Source of the DNA: Nitrososphaerota archaeon
Lineage (GTDB): Archaea > Thermoproteota > Nitrososphaeria > Conexivisphaerales > Conexivisphaeraceae
NCBI GenBank assembly: GCA_015522695.1
Contig: WALT01000015.1
Span: 1-56,369 of the forward strand
Length of the DNA stretch: 56,369 nt
Direction: 5' to 3'
Part shown: positions 1 through 8,455 of the stretch, one piece after another
Numbering within the stretch: position 1 is the stretch's first letter
Layout: every line of letters begins with the position of its first letter
Notes under the pieces: model-generated
What the model was told of the DNA's origin: nothing
What the model saw: only the letters and a program-made list of their open reading frames with translations
Database searches by the model: none
Translations under genes and position numbers: made by a program

Positions 1-75
1 CTCTGCCCTCCTCTTGAACAGATCGAGCACGGTAGACTTCCCGACCCCGGGTATCCCCCCCACTATCACGATCAT
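1..75 (-). CDS. adkA: Adenylate kinase, archaeal AdkA type (N-terminal 25 residues only)
   Basis: Only the first 25 codons lie in the window; the gene runs off the left edge. The N-terminus is a run of hydrophobic residues followed by a P-loop, GIPGVGKST, at residues 8-16. This is the form seen in archaeal adenylate kinases (AMP + ATP to 2 ADP). The ATG is 2 nt after the secY stop, and secY-adk is the usual archaeal order at the end of the spc operon. That context separates it from other P-loop kinases, but the length is too short to be certain. Confidence 0.8.
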   Translation of the reverse strand, partial: MIVIVGGIPGVGKSTVLDLFKRRAE

Positions 76-77
76 GG

Positions 78-1490
78 CTAGCGTCCGAAGATGCCAGCCA
101 GCCTGGGCATTATTAACTCTAACTCCTCCTGCAGGAGTATCTGGTAGTACTGTATAGCTATATCGACCATCAGCAATATCCCTATCCCTCCCCCGAACAC
201 ACCGAGGAACTGGGAGACCCCTGCCACGAGCCCTACTATCCCGCCCCCGATCAGCGTCACGGACGGTATCCACCTCTCGAGTATCATCTTGACGGAGGAC
301 TTCGTGGTCCTGAAACCCGGTACCGTCACCTGTGCCCTGAGCAGGTTCTCGGCTGTCTTCGCGGGGGTCATCCCGCTCATCTCCACCCATAGCTTCGCGA
401 ATATCACGCTGAGCACTATCATCACGGCCACGAACGTCGTGGTCATCAAGGGGTCCTGTATCGCATGGTAGAAGTCCCTGGGGCCGAGGAGGTAGTAGAG
501 GATCCCCCCCACGAGGTGTGGGCCATGTGGTGTCTGTTCGTACACCGCCAATATGCTCGATATCCACGACTTGCTGTGCTGGAGCCACCCCGCCATCCCC
601 ATCACGACTATCTGGAGGTTCGCCATCAACGCCCCGACGAGTATCACGGGTATGTTGGACACGTAGAGGAGCTTTATCGGGTAAGTCCCGCTGAAACCCC
701 TGAACCTCGCAGAGGTTATCGGTATCTCCACCCTTATCCCCTCGAGGTATATCAGCGCCAATATGAAGGCTATCGTGGCGATCAACCCCAAAACGGATGG
801 GAACATCCCCGGCCTCACCAACATGAGGTACGGCTGGCCGCTCGCTATCGCCTGCACGGCGAACGGGACGAGCCCGAAGTACTGGTTGCTCACCGTGGCG
901 GGGTTGAAGAGGTCGACCAATATCCTGAGCGCAACCCCAGTGAGTATGAACAGGCTTATCCCGCTCCCTATCCCCCATCCCTTCTGGAGCATAGCGTCGA
1001 GGAGGTATATTATGAAGCCGGCGAGGATCAGCTGCAATATGTCGACCGGGAGTGCCCCGGATGGGACGTGGAAGTAGAATCCCATACGTCCTATCGCATA
1101 CATTATCGACTCGAATGCTATGAAGAATATCGTCAGGGCCTTCGTCAGGGCCGTGAAGGCCTTCCTGTCCTCAGGCTTTGAGAAGTCCAGCTTTATTATG
1201 TCCGAACCGACGAGTATCTCGGCGACTAGGCCGCCCGTGACTATCGGACCTATCCCGAGGGATGTGAGCGTCCCCTCCCTGGCCGCGAATATTATCTGGT
1301 AGAACGGGAGGAAAGTCTGGCCGACCACCGCCGCCTTGTAGAGCGGCACATATCCCATGACGACGTATATCACGAGGGCGATGAGCGTCCAGAGGAACCT
1401 CGTGTGGAGGGTTGGCTTCCTCGGCGGCTTTGGGACCTCCGGGATGTACTCCGAGATCTTCTCGACCGCCCCGTAGAAGCCTGTGCTCAT
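78..1490 (-). CDS. secY: Preprotein translocase subunit SecY
   Basis: The 470-residue protein is the pore subunit of the SecYEG/Sec61 channel in the cytoplasmic membrane. It has about ten hydrophobic segments and the archaeal plug region after the first helix (LTSLGIGPIVTGGLVAEILVG, residues 55-75). The loop with GYVPLY and the C-terminal run ending in LIMPRLAGIFGR are also typical. Length is normal for archaeal SecY (450-480). The ATG overlaps the uL15 stop in an ATGA arrangement, so the two are translationally coupled. Identification is firm. Confidence 0.97.
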   Translation of the reverse strand: MSTGFYGAVEKISEYIPEVPKPPRKPTLHTRFLWTLIALVIYVVMGYVPLYKAAVVGQTFLPFYQIIFAAREGTLTSLGIGPIVTGGLVAEILVGSDIIKLDFSKPEDRKAFTALTKALTIFFIAFESIMYAIGRMGFYFHVPSGALPVDILQLILAGFIIYLLDAMLQKGWGIGSGISLFILTGVALRILVDLFNPATVSNQYFGLVPFAVQAIASGQPYLMLVRPGMFPSVLGLIATIAFILALIYLEGIRVEIPITSARFRGFSGTYPIKLLYVSNIPVILVGALMANLQIVVMGMAGWLQHSKSWISSILAVYEQTPHGPHLVGGILYYLLGPRDFYHAIQDPLMTTTFVAVMIVLSVIFAKLWVEMSGMTPAKTAENLLRAQVTVPGFRTTKSSVKMILERWIPSVTLIGGGIVGLVAGVSQFLGVFGGGIGILLMVDIAIQYYQILLQEELELIMPRLAGIFGR

Positions 1491-1900
1491 CCTCTCCTAC
1501 CCGGGACCTCTACCCGGCCCCCTGCCCTCTCGACCTTCTCCACCGCCCTCGATGTGGCTGAAGGGACGATCACGTGATAACTCCCCGTGACGGTCCCCCC
1601 TCCCAGCAGCTTCTCGAACCCCATGGAGGCCAGGTCCAGGACATTCTCGTCGCCCTTCGATCCGGAGATCGTATCGAGATCCCCCACGTTGATCCACCTC
1701 TCGACCTTCGTCGGTCTGGGATGTCTATAGAACCCGTGATAGCCGAAGTGGTCAGGCTCGTATTTGACGACCCAGCTCCACCTGTGTTTGTCCATCCCTG
1801 CGTTTCCCTTGCCGCCGCTCTTCCTGTGCTGACCTGCCCTACCCCACCCTAGGATCCTCGTCCCCCTCTTCTTCCTCGATTTCCTGAACCTAGTAGTCAT
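1487..1900 (-). CDS. rpl15: Large subunit ribosomal protein uL15 (L15P)
   Basis: The 137-residue product starts MTTRFRKSRKKRGTR, a basic Gly/Arg-rich N-terminus, followed by a GWGRAGQHRKSGGKGNAG stretch that defines uL15. A longer reading with 22 more codons is open upstream, but those residues (DQNLNLWGWIPP) do not resemble the family, so the ATG at 1900 is preferred. uL15 helps early folding of 23S rRNA. It sits between uL30 and secY as in most archaea and overlaps secY by 4 nt. Confidence 0.95.
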   Translation of the reverse strand: MTTRFRKSRKKRGTRILGWGRAGQHRKSGGKGNAGMDKHRWSWVVKYEPDHFGYHGFYRHPRPTKVERWINVGDLDTISGSKGDENVLDLASMGFEKLLGGGTVTGSYHVIVPSATSRAVEKVERAGGRVEVPGRRG

Positions 1901-1971
1901 CCGACCAGCCCCTGGAGACGATGAGGGAGGTATCCAGCCCCATAAATTAAGGTTTTGATCCTTCATCCAGA

Positions 1972-2439
1972 TCAGAGCATATCCGACACTATCGCAGTGA
2001 GCTCAGGGTTGCGGCCCAGGACTCCCCTTTTGGTGTGCTGCCTCTTCACGGGTCCCTTGAACCCCCCACGTGGTGGGTTCAGGGCGAAGTAGGGCTTCAA
2101 CCAGCCGAGTTCCTGGAGGGATACGCGGCCCTCGGCTATCGAGTCGGCCAGTTCCTCGATGCTCGAGAACCCATGACCCCTGACTATCTCATCGGTCAAC
2201 GGCCTCCATCCCCCGACCTTCGCCCTCCTCCTCAGGAGCTCGAGGACTATCCCCCTCTCCACAGGGTGCCATGCCACATAATCCTTGACCTTGTGGATCA
2301 TCCCCATGTAGCCCGGGGTGTCTGGGATTATCGTCGCGTTATACCTTCTCCTGAGGTTGAGCCTCTCCAAAGTCTCCTCGATATCCCCCCTCACATCTAT
2401 CGTTCCCCTGATCCTCAGGACGAGTATCGGCTTCATCAT
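1972..2439 (-). CDS. rpl30: Large subunit ribosomal protein uL30 (L30P)
   Basis: The 155-residue archaeal-length uL30 starts MMKPILVLRIRGTID and carries the long C-terminal extension found in archaea and eukaryotes (HTKRGVLGRNPELTAIV near the end). The upstream open frame inside uS5 has no family similarity. The ATG overlaps the uS5 stop, so translation is coupled. A 71-nt gap follows before uL15. Residue 2 is also Met, so the start could be 3 nt later. Confidence 0.93.
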   Translation of the reverse strand: MMKPILVLRIRGTIDVRGDIEETLERLNLRRRYNATIIPDTPGYMGMIHKVKDYVAWHPVERGIVLELLRRRAKVGGWRPLTDEIVRGHGFSSIEELADSIAEGRVSLQELGWLKPYFALNPPRGGFKGPVKRQHTKRGVLGRNPELTAIVSDML

Positions 2440-3068
2440 CCCTCGAACCTCCTCATGTCGACCATCCTGTGCATCGAGTAGAACGCGTTGTAGACGGCCT
2501 GGGCAGTCGAGAGGAGGGACGACGTCTCCCCGAACGTCTGGGTCCAAGCATCCTGGATGCCCGCGAGCGAGAGGAGCCTCTTGACGAGCTCCCCTGCCAC
2601 CAGCCCAAGGCCCCTGGGGCCAGGTATTATCCTCACCCTCACGCTGCCGGAGCGCCCCACGAGCTTATATGGGATCGAGTGGGGCTGTCCACATCTGCAC
2701 TCCCAGCTTCCACATCCGAGGTGGACGGGTATCAAGTTGAGGAGGGCGACGTTCGTCGCCTTCTCTATCCCATCCCTTATCTGATATGCCTTGGCGTGGC
2801 CGAGCCCGAACCATCCAGGGGAGCCGACGGCGACGACCGCGCTGAACCTCGTCACCTCCCCCGACTCGGCCTGCCTCTGGACTATCCTTATGCCGAGGAC
2901 CTCCTGCCTTATGTCCGGGAGGAGGTACTTGACTATCTCGGGCTCCTTTATCCTCCACCCGCTCTCGAATATCTCGGAGAGCGAGGTTATCCTCCCCTCC
3001 AGCACGAGCTTGCCGAGGACGGTCCTCGGCTGCCAATCCTTCGGCGCCTCGAGGCCTCTCGAGCTCAT
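2436..3068 (-). CDS. rps5: Small subunit ribosomal protein uS5 (S5P)
   Basis: The 210-residue protein contains the S5 double-stranded RNA-binding fold, with the loop FSAVVAVGSPGWFGLGHAKA in the middle and a C-terminal domain reading PGPRGLGLVAGELVKRLLSLAGI. The Cys pattern CGSWECRCG is the archaeal variant. uS5 acts in decoding accuracy at the back of the 30S. The start overlaps the uL18 stop by 4 nt. Order uL18-uS5-uL30-uL15 is standard. Confidence 0.96.
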   Translation of the reverse strand: MSSRGLEAPKDWQPRTVLGKLVLEGRITSLSEIFESGWRIKEPEIVKYLLPDIRQEVLGIRIVQRQAESGEVTRFSAVVAVGSPGWFGLGHAKAYQIRDGIEKATNVALLNLIPVHLGCGSWECRCGQPHSIPYKLVGRSGSVRVRIIPGPRGLGLVAGELVKRLLSLAGIQDAWTQTFGETSSLLSTAQAVYNAFYSMHRMVDMRRFEG

Positions 3069-3631
3069 CCCTTGAACTCCTCCTCGATCCTGGACCTGAC
3101 CTCCTCCACGATCCTCGGGTACTCGACTGGGTCGAAGCCCGACGATATCAAACCCGAGAACCTCTCCTTGGAGTTCCTGGCGTACTCAGCTATGTGTTTG
3201 CCGAGCGTCCTCTCCTCGCTCGGCAGCGAGTCCTCGGAGGCCGGGACGATAAGCCCTGCATCGTGTGCCCCCTTGACGACCGCCGCTATCCTGGAGCCAT
3301 CGATGAAGCCCCTCATCCCCGTGTAGAGGACGGCCCCGTTCACACAGGAGTCGATCGCCTTCTTCCCGAGGAGGAAGCCGACCAGGTATGCCGCAGGGGT
3401 GCTCTTCCTGCTCCCCTTCCATCCATATCTCATCAGTTCCCTCGAGTGGACGCTCGCGAGGACCCTGTCGCCCTCTTTATCGGGGATCGAGATGTGGGCC
3501 GTGATGTTCCTGTCGGCCACGTAAACGTAGAGGAATGGCCTCCTGGATGCGATGAGCTTCCTCCTCCTGTGATAGTTCGTCTTTCCCTCCCTCCTCCTCC
3601 TGAACACCTGTATATACCTCCGCTTAACCAT
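3065..3631 (-). CDS. rpl18: Large subunit ribosomal protein uL18 (L18P)
   Basis: This 188-residue 5S rRNA-binding protein begins MVKRRYIQVFRRRREGKTNYHRR, the archaeal/eukaryotic (L5e-like) N-terminus. It includes the conserved AAYLVGFLLGKKA and GMRGFIDGSRI segments. Archaeal uL18 is longer than the bacterial protein, and this length fits. It overlaps eL19 upstream by 8 nt and uS5 downstream by 4 nt, so it is part of one translationally coupled string. Confidence 0.96.
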   Translation of the reverse strand: MVKRRYIQVFRRRREGKTNYHRRRKLIASRRPFLYVYVADRNITAHISIPDKEGDRVLASVHSRELMRYGWKGSRKSTPAAYLVGFLLGKKAIDSCVNGAVLYTGMRGFIDGSRIAAVVKGAHDAGLIVPASEDSLPSEERTLGKHIAEYARNSKERFSGLISSGFDPVEYPRIVEEVRSRIEEEFKG

Positions 3632-4037
3632 GTCCCCTCGCCTCCACGATCTCCAATAACCTCCTCCTGGTCCTTATGGCGCCGCCCTTCACCTTCATGT
3701 ACAGCTCCCTATAGGTCCTGTTATCCAGTTCGCCCTTCAGCTTCAGGTTCTTCAAGGTCTTCCTCAAGGCCCTGACCTGGATCATCCAGGAGTCCTTCCC
3801 GGAGATCCTGTGGCCCTTCTTCCTCCCTGGTCCCCTCCTCCTGGACTTCCTCCTTCCGCTGGAAGTCCCGACGATCGGTTTGACCTTTATCGCCTTCTCC
3901 CTGTACAACCTCTTCACGTCATCCCTCGTTATGGCGTCCTCTATGTCCTCAAATCTATCGGGGTCGAAGGTTATCCTCTCCTTTCCAACCCCGAGGATCT
4001 TCGCGGCGAGCTTCCTCTGCACAGAGAGGTTCGTCAT
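3624..4037 (-). CDS. rpl19e: Large subunit ribosomal protein eL19 (L19e)
   Basis: The 137-residue basic protein starts MTNLSVQRKLAAKILGVGKERI, the conserved eL19 N-terminus. The central GRRKSRRRGPGRKKGHRI segment and the C-terminal ELYMKVKGGAIRTRRRL helix complete the family profile. Three further codons (MIM) are open upstream, so the start may be 9 nt earlier. eL19 is absent from bacteria. It lies between eL32 and uL18, its normal archaeal position. Confidence 0.95.
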   Translation of the reverse strand: MTNLSVQRKLAAKILGVGKERITFDPDRFEDIEDAITRDDVKRLYREKAIKVKPIVGTSSGRRKSRRRGPGRKKGHRISGKDSWMIQVRALRKTLKNLKLKGELDNRTYRELYMKVKGGAIRTRRRLLEIVEARGHG

Positions 4038-4047
4038 CATGATCACC

Positions 4048-4413
4048 TCACGAATTGAGTATCCTCAGGCCGCGGAGCCTGGCGGCCCTTATTATCTCTT
4101 CCCTCCTCCTCGCCCCGACGGAGGAGCCAACCCTCACCGAGTGCCTCCCCGGATCGAGCCCCTCGAGTTCATCCACGTTGTGGACGAGCACCTCGATGAA
4201 GCCTGACGGATGGAGGCCCCTCGTGATCCTGGGTCCCCTGTAGCCCACCTTGACCTTCCTCGGCCATCCCTTCACCCCTTCGCGCATCTTGCTGTGGATC
4301 CCGCGTGGCCTGCGCCAGCTCGGCTTCACCCTCCTGTAGCGCCAGCTCTCCTGTCTGACGAATGCGGGCTTCCTCCCCTTGATCCTCGCCCTCAGATCCA
4401 ACAGTCCCTTCAT
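4048..4413 (-). CDS. rpl32e: Large subunit ribosomal protein eL32 (L32e)
   Basis: The 121-residue product starts MKGLLDLRARIKGRKPAFVRQ and contains WRRPRGIHSKMR and the VGYRGPRITRGLHPSGF segment typical of eL32. The open frame continues 23 codons upstream into uL6, but those residues do not match the family. A GGGGAG Shine-Dalgarno stands 2-7 nt before the ATG at 4413, which decides the start. It is an archaeal/eukaryotic-specific 50S protein and ends 10 nt before eL19 begins. Confidence 0.93.
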   Translation of the reverse strand: MKGLLDLRARIKGRKPAFVRQESWRYRRVKPSWRRPRGIHSKMREGVKGWPRKVKVGYRGPRITRGLHPSGFIEVLVHNVDELEGLDPGRHSVRVGSSVGARRREEIIRAARLRGLRILNS

Positions 4414-4441
4414 CTCCCCGCTCCTGGCCGGTGGGAGCCCG

Positions 4442-5020
4442 CTAGCTTCTGGCCTGGACCTTCCTCTCATATATATACACACCGTCCAGGAATACCCTCG
4501 AGTCCCTCCCCTTGACCTTCGTCGCCAGCTCTATGTTAGCCGCCGTCTGGCCAACCTCCTCGAGACAAGGCCCCTCGACCAGGACGTCGTCCCCCTCGAC
4601 CCTGACTGTCGTCCTCTCCCCGACTATCGACGCGCTCCTCGGCGACCTCTCCCCCAGGAAGTTCTCCACGAGCACGAGGCCGCCCTGGACCCTGACGGAT
4701 ATGGGGAAGTGTGCATAGGCTATCTTGAGCCTGTACAGATAGCCCCTGAGCACGCCCTCGGCTAGGTTCCTGACGTGGCTCGCCGACGTCTTCATCACGG
4801 AATATCCCCTCTTCTTACCCATCATCGGCCTTATCCTGACCCTGTCCCCCTCGACGTGGAGGTCGACTGGGATCCTCGAGAAGTCCTTCCTGCAAACCCC
4901 TAGAGGTCCGGAGACGATGAGGACGCTGCCCTCGAGCTTGGCCTCGATATCCTCCGGCAGCATGACCTCCATCCCATCCTCCCCCTCCACGACGGTGACC
5001 TCCCTTCCGCTAGTAGACAT
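4442..5020 (-). CDS. rpl6: Large subunit ribosomal protein uL6 (L6P)
   Basis: The 192-residue uL6 consists of two tandem copies of the same alpha/beta fold near the factor-binding site of the 50S. Visible marks are EAKLEGSVLIVSGPLG near the N-terminus and VRVEGDDVLVEGPCLEEVGQTAANIE near the C-terminus. A Met at residue 17 (MEVMLPED) is an alternative start and is closer to the usual family N-terminus. With the long start the gene overlaps uS8 by 11 nt. Confidence 0.94.
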   Translation of the reverse strand: MSTSGREVTVVEGEDGMEVMLPEDIEAKLEGSVLIVSGPLGVCRKDFSRIPVDLHVEGDRVRIRPMMGKKRGYSVMKTSASHVRNLAEGVLRGYLYRLKIAYAHFPISVRVQGGLVLVENFLGERSPRSASIVGERTTVRVEGDDVLVEGPCLEEVGQTAANIELATKVKGRDSRVFLDGVYIYERKVQARS

Positions 5021-5402
5021 AGCCCAGGAGCCTCCCCCCCAAAGACCTCTTCCGGGCCTCCATGTGAGACATGACGCCCAGATCCGTCGTGACTATGAGT
5101 ATCCCGACCCCATAAGCCGGGAGGTATTTGCGTTCCCAATAGTAGTACTCGTCCCCCCTCACGGGGAACCTCGGCTTTATCACCCCGCACTTGTGTATCC
5201 TCCCGAGCAGCTGGGCCCTCAACTTGCCTGCCCTGCCATCATCGATGAACTCGAACTCACCTATATACCCATATTTCTGGGCCACCCTCAGGACCTCCTC
5301 TGCTAGCTTCGAGGCCGGTATTATCAGGCATTCGCCCTTGTTCCTCATCTCGTTGTTGTAGAGGGTCGTGAAGAGGTTTGCCAGGATATCTTGAGCCGAC
5401 AT
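5010..5402 (-). CDS. rps8: Small subunit ribosomal protein uS8 (S8P)
   Basis: The 130-residue product starts MSAQDILANLFTTLYNNEM and ends with GILIVTTDLGVMSHMEARKRSLGGRLLGYVY, the conserved C-terminal rRNA-binding end. Four codons upstream (MGDV) are open, so the start could be 12 nt earlier. uS8 binds helix 21 of 16S rRNA early in assembly. It sits between uS14 and uL6 as usual. Confidence 0.95.
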   Translation of the reverse strand: MSAQDILANLFTTLYNNEMRNKGECLIIPASKLAEEVLRVAQKYGYIGEFEFIDDGRAGKLRAQLLGRIHKCGVIKPRFPVRGDEYYYWERKYLPAYGVGILIVTTDLGVMSHMEARKRSLGGRLLGYVY

Positions 5403-5414
5403 GACATCACCCAT

Positions 5415-5579
5415 TTAGCTGTACTTCTTGAAGCCCATATCCTTGGCGACCTCCCTGAAACACTGTCTGCAGAGCATCAATCCATATTTCTGTATGACCG
5501 GGCCCCTCTGTCCACATCTGACACATGCCCTAGCCCCCTTTCCGAACCTCCTCGGTTTATCCATCCTCAGCTTTGCCAT
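5415..5579 (-). CDS. rps14: Small subunit ribosomal protein uS14, zinc-binding form
   Basis: This short 54-codon gene starts [15 protein letters not shown] and ends [13 protein letters not shown]. Two CxxC pairs (CVRCG and CRQC) about 17 residues apart form the zinc ribbon of the short archaeal uS14. It lies between uL5 and uS8, where uS14 is expected, with only 4 nt separating it from uL5. A Shine-Dalgarno-like GTGAGG stands directly upstream of the ATG. Identification is secure despite the size. Confidence 0.95.
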   Translation of the reverse strand: MAKLRMDKPRRFGKGARACVRCGQRGPVIQKYGLMLCRQCFREVAKDMGFKKYS

Positions 5580-5583
5580 CTCC

Positions 5584-6102
5584 TCACGCCACCTCCACGT
5601 TGAACTGCCCCCTAAAGAACTCTATGGCATCTTCACGCTTGACGATGTGATCCCTGCCGACCGTCGACCTGGCCCTCTTCCTCCTGGCGACCCTATATCC
5701 AGATCTCTCGAGCGTGACGCTGACGTCCATCCCGAATATCCCTATCTCCGGGTCGTACTTGACGCCCGGTATATCTATGTGCTCCTTTATCCCGAACGAG
5801 ACGTTCCCGGTCCCGTCGAAGGACCTCTCCGGTATCCTCCTTCCACGGGCCTCGAGGAGCCTGTCGAGGAGCTGGATCGCCCTCTCACCCCTGAGCGTGA
5901 CGACCGCCGCTATCGGCTCGCCCTTGCGAGTCCCGAACCCCTTCACGGTCCTACGGGACTTCCTGATCGACGGTTCTTGACCTGTCAGCTGTTCGAGGAG
6001 CTTGACCGCCTTCTCCAACCTCTCGCCGGAGGATCCCACCCCGATGTTGATCACGATCTTGCCGAGCTTTATCCTGCGTGCAGGGTTCTCCAGGTCAGAC
6101 AT
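5584..6102 (-). CDS. rpl5: Large subunit ribosomal protein uL5 (L5P)
   Basis: The 172-residue product starts [23 protein letters not shown]. It contains [23 protein letters not shown] and the [29 protein letters not shown] block typical of uL5, which binds 5S rRNA and contacts P-site tRNA. A GTG codon directly precedes the ATG; the ATG overlapping the eS4 stop is preferred. Confidence 0.95.
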   Translation of the reverse strand: MSDLENPARRIKLGKIVINIGVGSSGERLEKAVKLLEQLTGQEPSIRKSRRTVKGFGTRKGEPIAAVVTLRGERAIQLLDRLLEARGRRIPERSFDGTGNVSFGIKEHIDIPGVKYDPEIGIFGMDVSVTLERSGYRVARRKRARSTVGRDHIVKREDAIEFFRGQFNVEVA

Positions 6103-6836
6103 CACCCCCTGACCGTTATCGGAGGCTCGGGCTTGCCCACAGGCATCACGAGATCCCTGGGAACGATCACCTCTTCTTCCCCTTCCATCTCGATCCTGAT
6201 GGAGGGCTTGACGTTGAAGGAACCGGGGAGGACCTCGACGACCTTCCCCATGTATGAGACCCTCGATCCGCCTATTATCAGGACGGACGAGCCCTCCTCC
6301 AGGGGGATGTGATCGAGGATCTCGGAACCGGGGACCCTTATCAGGAGGCTGTCGCCAACTTTGTACTTGTGGGGGTCCTCGACGAGGAAGCTCCTGCCGT
6401 CGTGCCCCACGAGCTGGGTGAGCCCCCTCTTCACCGTCGTCTTCCCCTTTACCCTGATGAGCTTGAGGTCCTTCTCGCGATCCGATATCTGGACCGGATG
6501 GATCGGGAGCCTTCCCTTCGGGACCATCCTGTAGACGAGGTCCTCGGCCGGTATCTCGACGACGTCCATCAGACCTATCGGGAACCTGACGTCCCTCCTC
6601 ACGACCCCATCCACGATCAGATTTCCCCTCTTCATCACGTAGCGAGCCTCTGCGCCATCGCCGACGAGCTTGAGGACGTCCCTGAGGAGGGTTATCGGGT
6701 CATAGCTCAGCCTGCGGGGATGTGGACCTGGACCTGTCCTCGTGACGAACCTTCCATGCCTGGGCTTACGTGGGATGTGATATGCCTTGGGGGCCGATAT
6801 CCTCTTCTGTACGCTGCTCCTCCCCATCCTAGCCAC
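6102..6836 (-). CDS. rps4e: Small subunit ribosomal protein eS4 (S4e)
   Basis: The 244-residue protein has an S4-like RNA-binding region early (LRDVLKLVGDGAEARYVMKRG), then a central SH3-like domain and a KOW-like C-terminal segment (IIGGSRVSYMGKVVEV). It is specific to archaea and eukaryotes. The start MARMGRSSVQKRISAPKAY is close to the family norm. It overlaps uL24 by 8 nt and uL5 by 1 nt. Confidence 0.95.
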   Translation of the reverse strand: MARMGRSSVQKRISAPKAYHIPRKPRHGRFVTRTGPGPHPRRLSYDPITLLRDVLKLVGDGAEARYVMKRGNLIVDGVVRRDVRFPIGLMDVVEIPAEDLVYRMVPKGRLPIHPVQISDREKDLKLIRVKGKTTVKRGLTQLVGHDGRSFLVEDPHKYKVGDSLLIRVPGSEILDHIPLEEGSSVLIIGGSRVSYMGKVVEVLPGSFNVKPSIRIEMEGEEEVIVPRDLVMPVGKPEPPITVRG

Positions 6837-7206
6837 CTTCGACGTGTGAATGAGAGTGAGAGGCGAGCTTCTCCTTCCTGAGCTTGTCGTCCAGATTAAG
6901 CCTCGTGATCATCAAGTTCGACGCGTGGACCTTCACCGGCACGTTATCCCCACGTGCGTTCTGCCTCGTCAGGCCCTCGACCGCAACCCTTCCTTCATCC
7001 CTGTAGACCCTCATCACCTTCCCCTCGACCCCCTTATAGGCCCCCCTCAATATCTTGACGGAATCCCCGACCCTCGTCCTCGCGCTCCGGATCCCGTACT
7101 CCATCTTGAGGTCGAGGCTCAGATGTGCGTTGAGCGCTGTTGAAGCCCTATGGATGGGCGCCCTCCTCTGGGCGTTCCTGACCTTCCTCGGCCTTTTCGA
7201 GACCAT
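6829..7206 (-). CDS. rpl24: Large subunit ribosomal protein uL24 (L24P)
   Basis: The 125-residue assembly-initiator protein contains a KOW motif (SVKILRGAYKGVEGKVMRVYRDEGRVAVEG) in the middle, preceded by the archaeal N-terminus with RRAPIHRASTALNAHLS. The C-terminus ends in a His/Ser-rich tail (HSHSHVEGG). It lies between uL14 and eS4, its normal place. Confidence 0.95.
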   Translation of the reverse strand: MVSKRPRKVRNAQRRAPIHRASTALNAHLSLDLKMEYGIRSARTRVGDSVKILRGAYKGVEGKVMRVYRDEGRVAVEGLTRQNARGDNVPVKVHASNLMITRLNLDDKLRKEKLASHSHSHVEGG

Positions 7207-7215
7207 CCTTCCACC

Positions 7216-7614
7216 TCACACTATAAACGAGGCTATGTTGGCTATCCTCGGCCAACGCTCGGCCGCCTCAGCAGCCACCGGTCCCCTGATATCGGTCGCC
7301 CTCACGTCGCCCTCCGGGGTTATCAGGACGGCCGCGTTATCCTCGAACACGACGCGGATGCCGGACTGCCTCCTGACGGGGTACCTCTGTCTGACGAGGA
7401 CAGCGTGGAAAACCTGTTTCTTCATCTCCGGCGGGCCCTTCCTGACGACGACGACCAGCCTGTCCCCGACGGTTGCCGAGGCCCTCCTCTTCAACCTTCC
7501 CTTGTAGCCGAACACCTGGACGACCTTGAGCTCCTTGGCGCCGCTGTTGTCCGCACAGCTTATCACGGAGTTCACGGGGACGCCCCTGGACGTATATGGC
7601 CTCCACTCGCTCAC
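7216..7614 (-). CDS. rpl14: Large subunit ribosomal protein uL14 (L14P)
   Basis: The 132-residue protein includes VISCADNSGAKELKVVQVFGYKGR near the N-terminus and the VTP-like VLITPEGDVRATDIRGPVAAE segment, both diagnostic of uL14, which forms an intersubunit bridge. Length is normal for archaea. A 39-nt gap separates it from uS17. Confidence 0.95.
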   Translation of the reverse strand: MSEWRPYTSRGVPVNSVISCADNSGAKELKVVQVFGYKGRLKRRASATVGDRLVVVVRKGPPEMKKQVFHAVLVRQRYPVRRQSGIRVVFEDNAAVLITPEGDVRATDIRGPVAAEAAERWPRIANIASFIV

Positions 7615-7653
7615 GCCCTTGCCAGTGGTCCTCTTGCCCTTCGGGATCCTCCA

Positions 7654-7998
7654 TCACCTCCCCTCGATTATCCCGAGGATCACGAAGGAGACCGTCTTGG
7701 CCAGGGGCCTGGTCTCCCCGATTATCACCCTGTCCCCCTCCTTCACGCCTATACATGGAGGCACATATGCATGTATCTTGCTCCTGTGCCTCTCGTACCT
7801 CATGTACTTCGGAACGTAGTTGTAATATTCCCTCTTTATCACCGCCATCTTCGGCGACCTGAAGCTCTCCACCGTCCCCTCCATCAACCTCCCCCTCACG
7901 GGGAGGCTACCGTGCCATGGACAGTTGTCGTCGTCACAACCCCTCTCGGGCGGCTTTATCCATGGTATCCCTATGTTCCTGGCTAACCTGCTACCCAT
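7654..7998 (-). CDS. rps17: Small subunit ribosomal protein uS17 (S17P)
   Basis: The 114-residue uS17 has the archaeal N-terminal extension with CDDDNCPWHG and the OB-fold core RGRLMEGTVESFRSPKMAVIKREYYNYVPKY. The C-terminal segment GVKEGDRVIIGETRPLAKTVSFVI is highly typical. It overlaps the RNase P component 1 gene upstream by 8 nt. Confidence 0.95.
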   Translation of the reverse strand: MGSRLARNIGIPWIKPPERGCDDDNCPWHGSLPVRGRLMEGTVESFRSPKMAVIKREYYNYVPKYMRYERHRSKIHAYVPPCIGVKEGDRVIIGETRPLAKTVSFVILGIIEGR

Positions 7999-8254
7999 AT
8001 GCCTTCACCAGCCTCTCCACGGGATCCCCGATGAGGGAGGATCCAGGGATCACGAACCTATCGTCCACCATGATGACAACCCGGTCCTTCGGCACCTTAA
8101 TTACCTTTCCCGATAGTCCCCTCAAGATCAAAACGTTCCTCGTCTCCACGATCAGTTCCCCCTCGACATCCATGGGACCCTCCAGGACCTTGATGTGGAC
8201 CCCGGGGACGATCCACCTGGCGATCCTGCGGGGGAGCCTCGGCCTGAACCTCAT
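7991..8254 (-). CDS. rnp1: RNase P protein component 1 (Rpp29/Pop4 family)
   Basis: This 87-residue protein has an Sm-like barrel (VLEGPMDVEGELIVETRNVLIL) ending with VDDRFVIPGSSLIGDPVERLV, as in archaeal Rnp1. It is one of the four standard protein subunits of archaeal RNase P, which cuts the 5' leader from pre-tRNA. Its location between uL29 and uS17 is the classic archaeal position. Rpp30 and Pop5 are also in this window near 41 kb; Rpp21 was not seen. Confidence 0.93.
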   Translation of the reverse strand: MRFRPRLPRRIARWIVPGVHIKVLEGPMDVEGELIVETRNVLILRGLSGKVIKVPKDRVVIMVDDRFVIPGSSLIGDPVERLVKAYG

Positions 8255-8454
8255 GGCTTCATCCCCCTCTCCCTGAGGACGGTGAGGACGCGGGCTATAT
8301 CCCTGCGCACGTACTTGACGAGCCCGGCCTCCTTGCCTATAGTGCCCCTCTTCGAAAGGGCCCTGAGCCTCAGGAGCTCCCTCCTCAGCTCGCGGAGCTT
8401 CTCCATAAGTTCCTCGTCGTCCATCTTCCTCAGGCTAGATCCCTTCAGGACCAT
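8251..8454 (-). CDS. rpl29: Large subunit ribosomal protein uL29 (L29P)
   Basis: The 67-residue protein is a helical hairpin: MDDEELMEKLRELRRELLRLRALS is followed by KYVRRDIARVLTVLRER. It lies by the peptide exit tunnel and forms part of the SRP and chaperone docking site. It ends overlapping Rnp1 by 4 nt and starts 1 nt after uS3 ends. Confidence 0.94.
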   Translation of the reverse strand: MVLKGSSLRKMDDEELMEKLRELRRELLRLRALSKRGTIGKEAGLVKYVRRDIARVLTVLRERGMKP

Positions 8455-8455
8455 C

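Noticed and set aside
2469-3326. Long plus-strand open frame of 285 codons opposite uS5 and uL18
   Set aside because: It is antisense to two certain ribosomal genes and its residues are Pro/Arg/Leu-rich, the typical shadow of a GC-rich coding strand.
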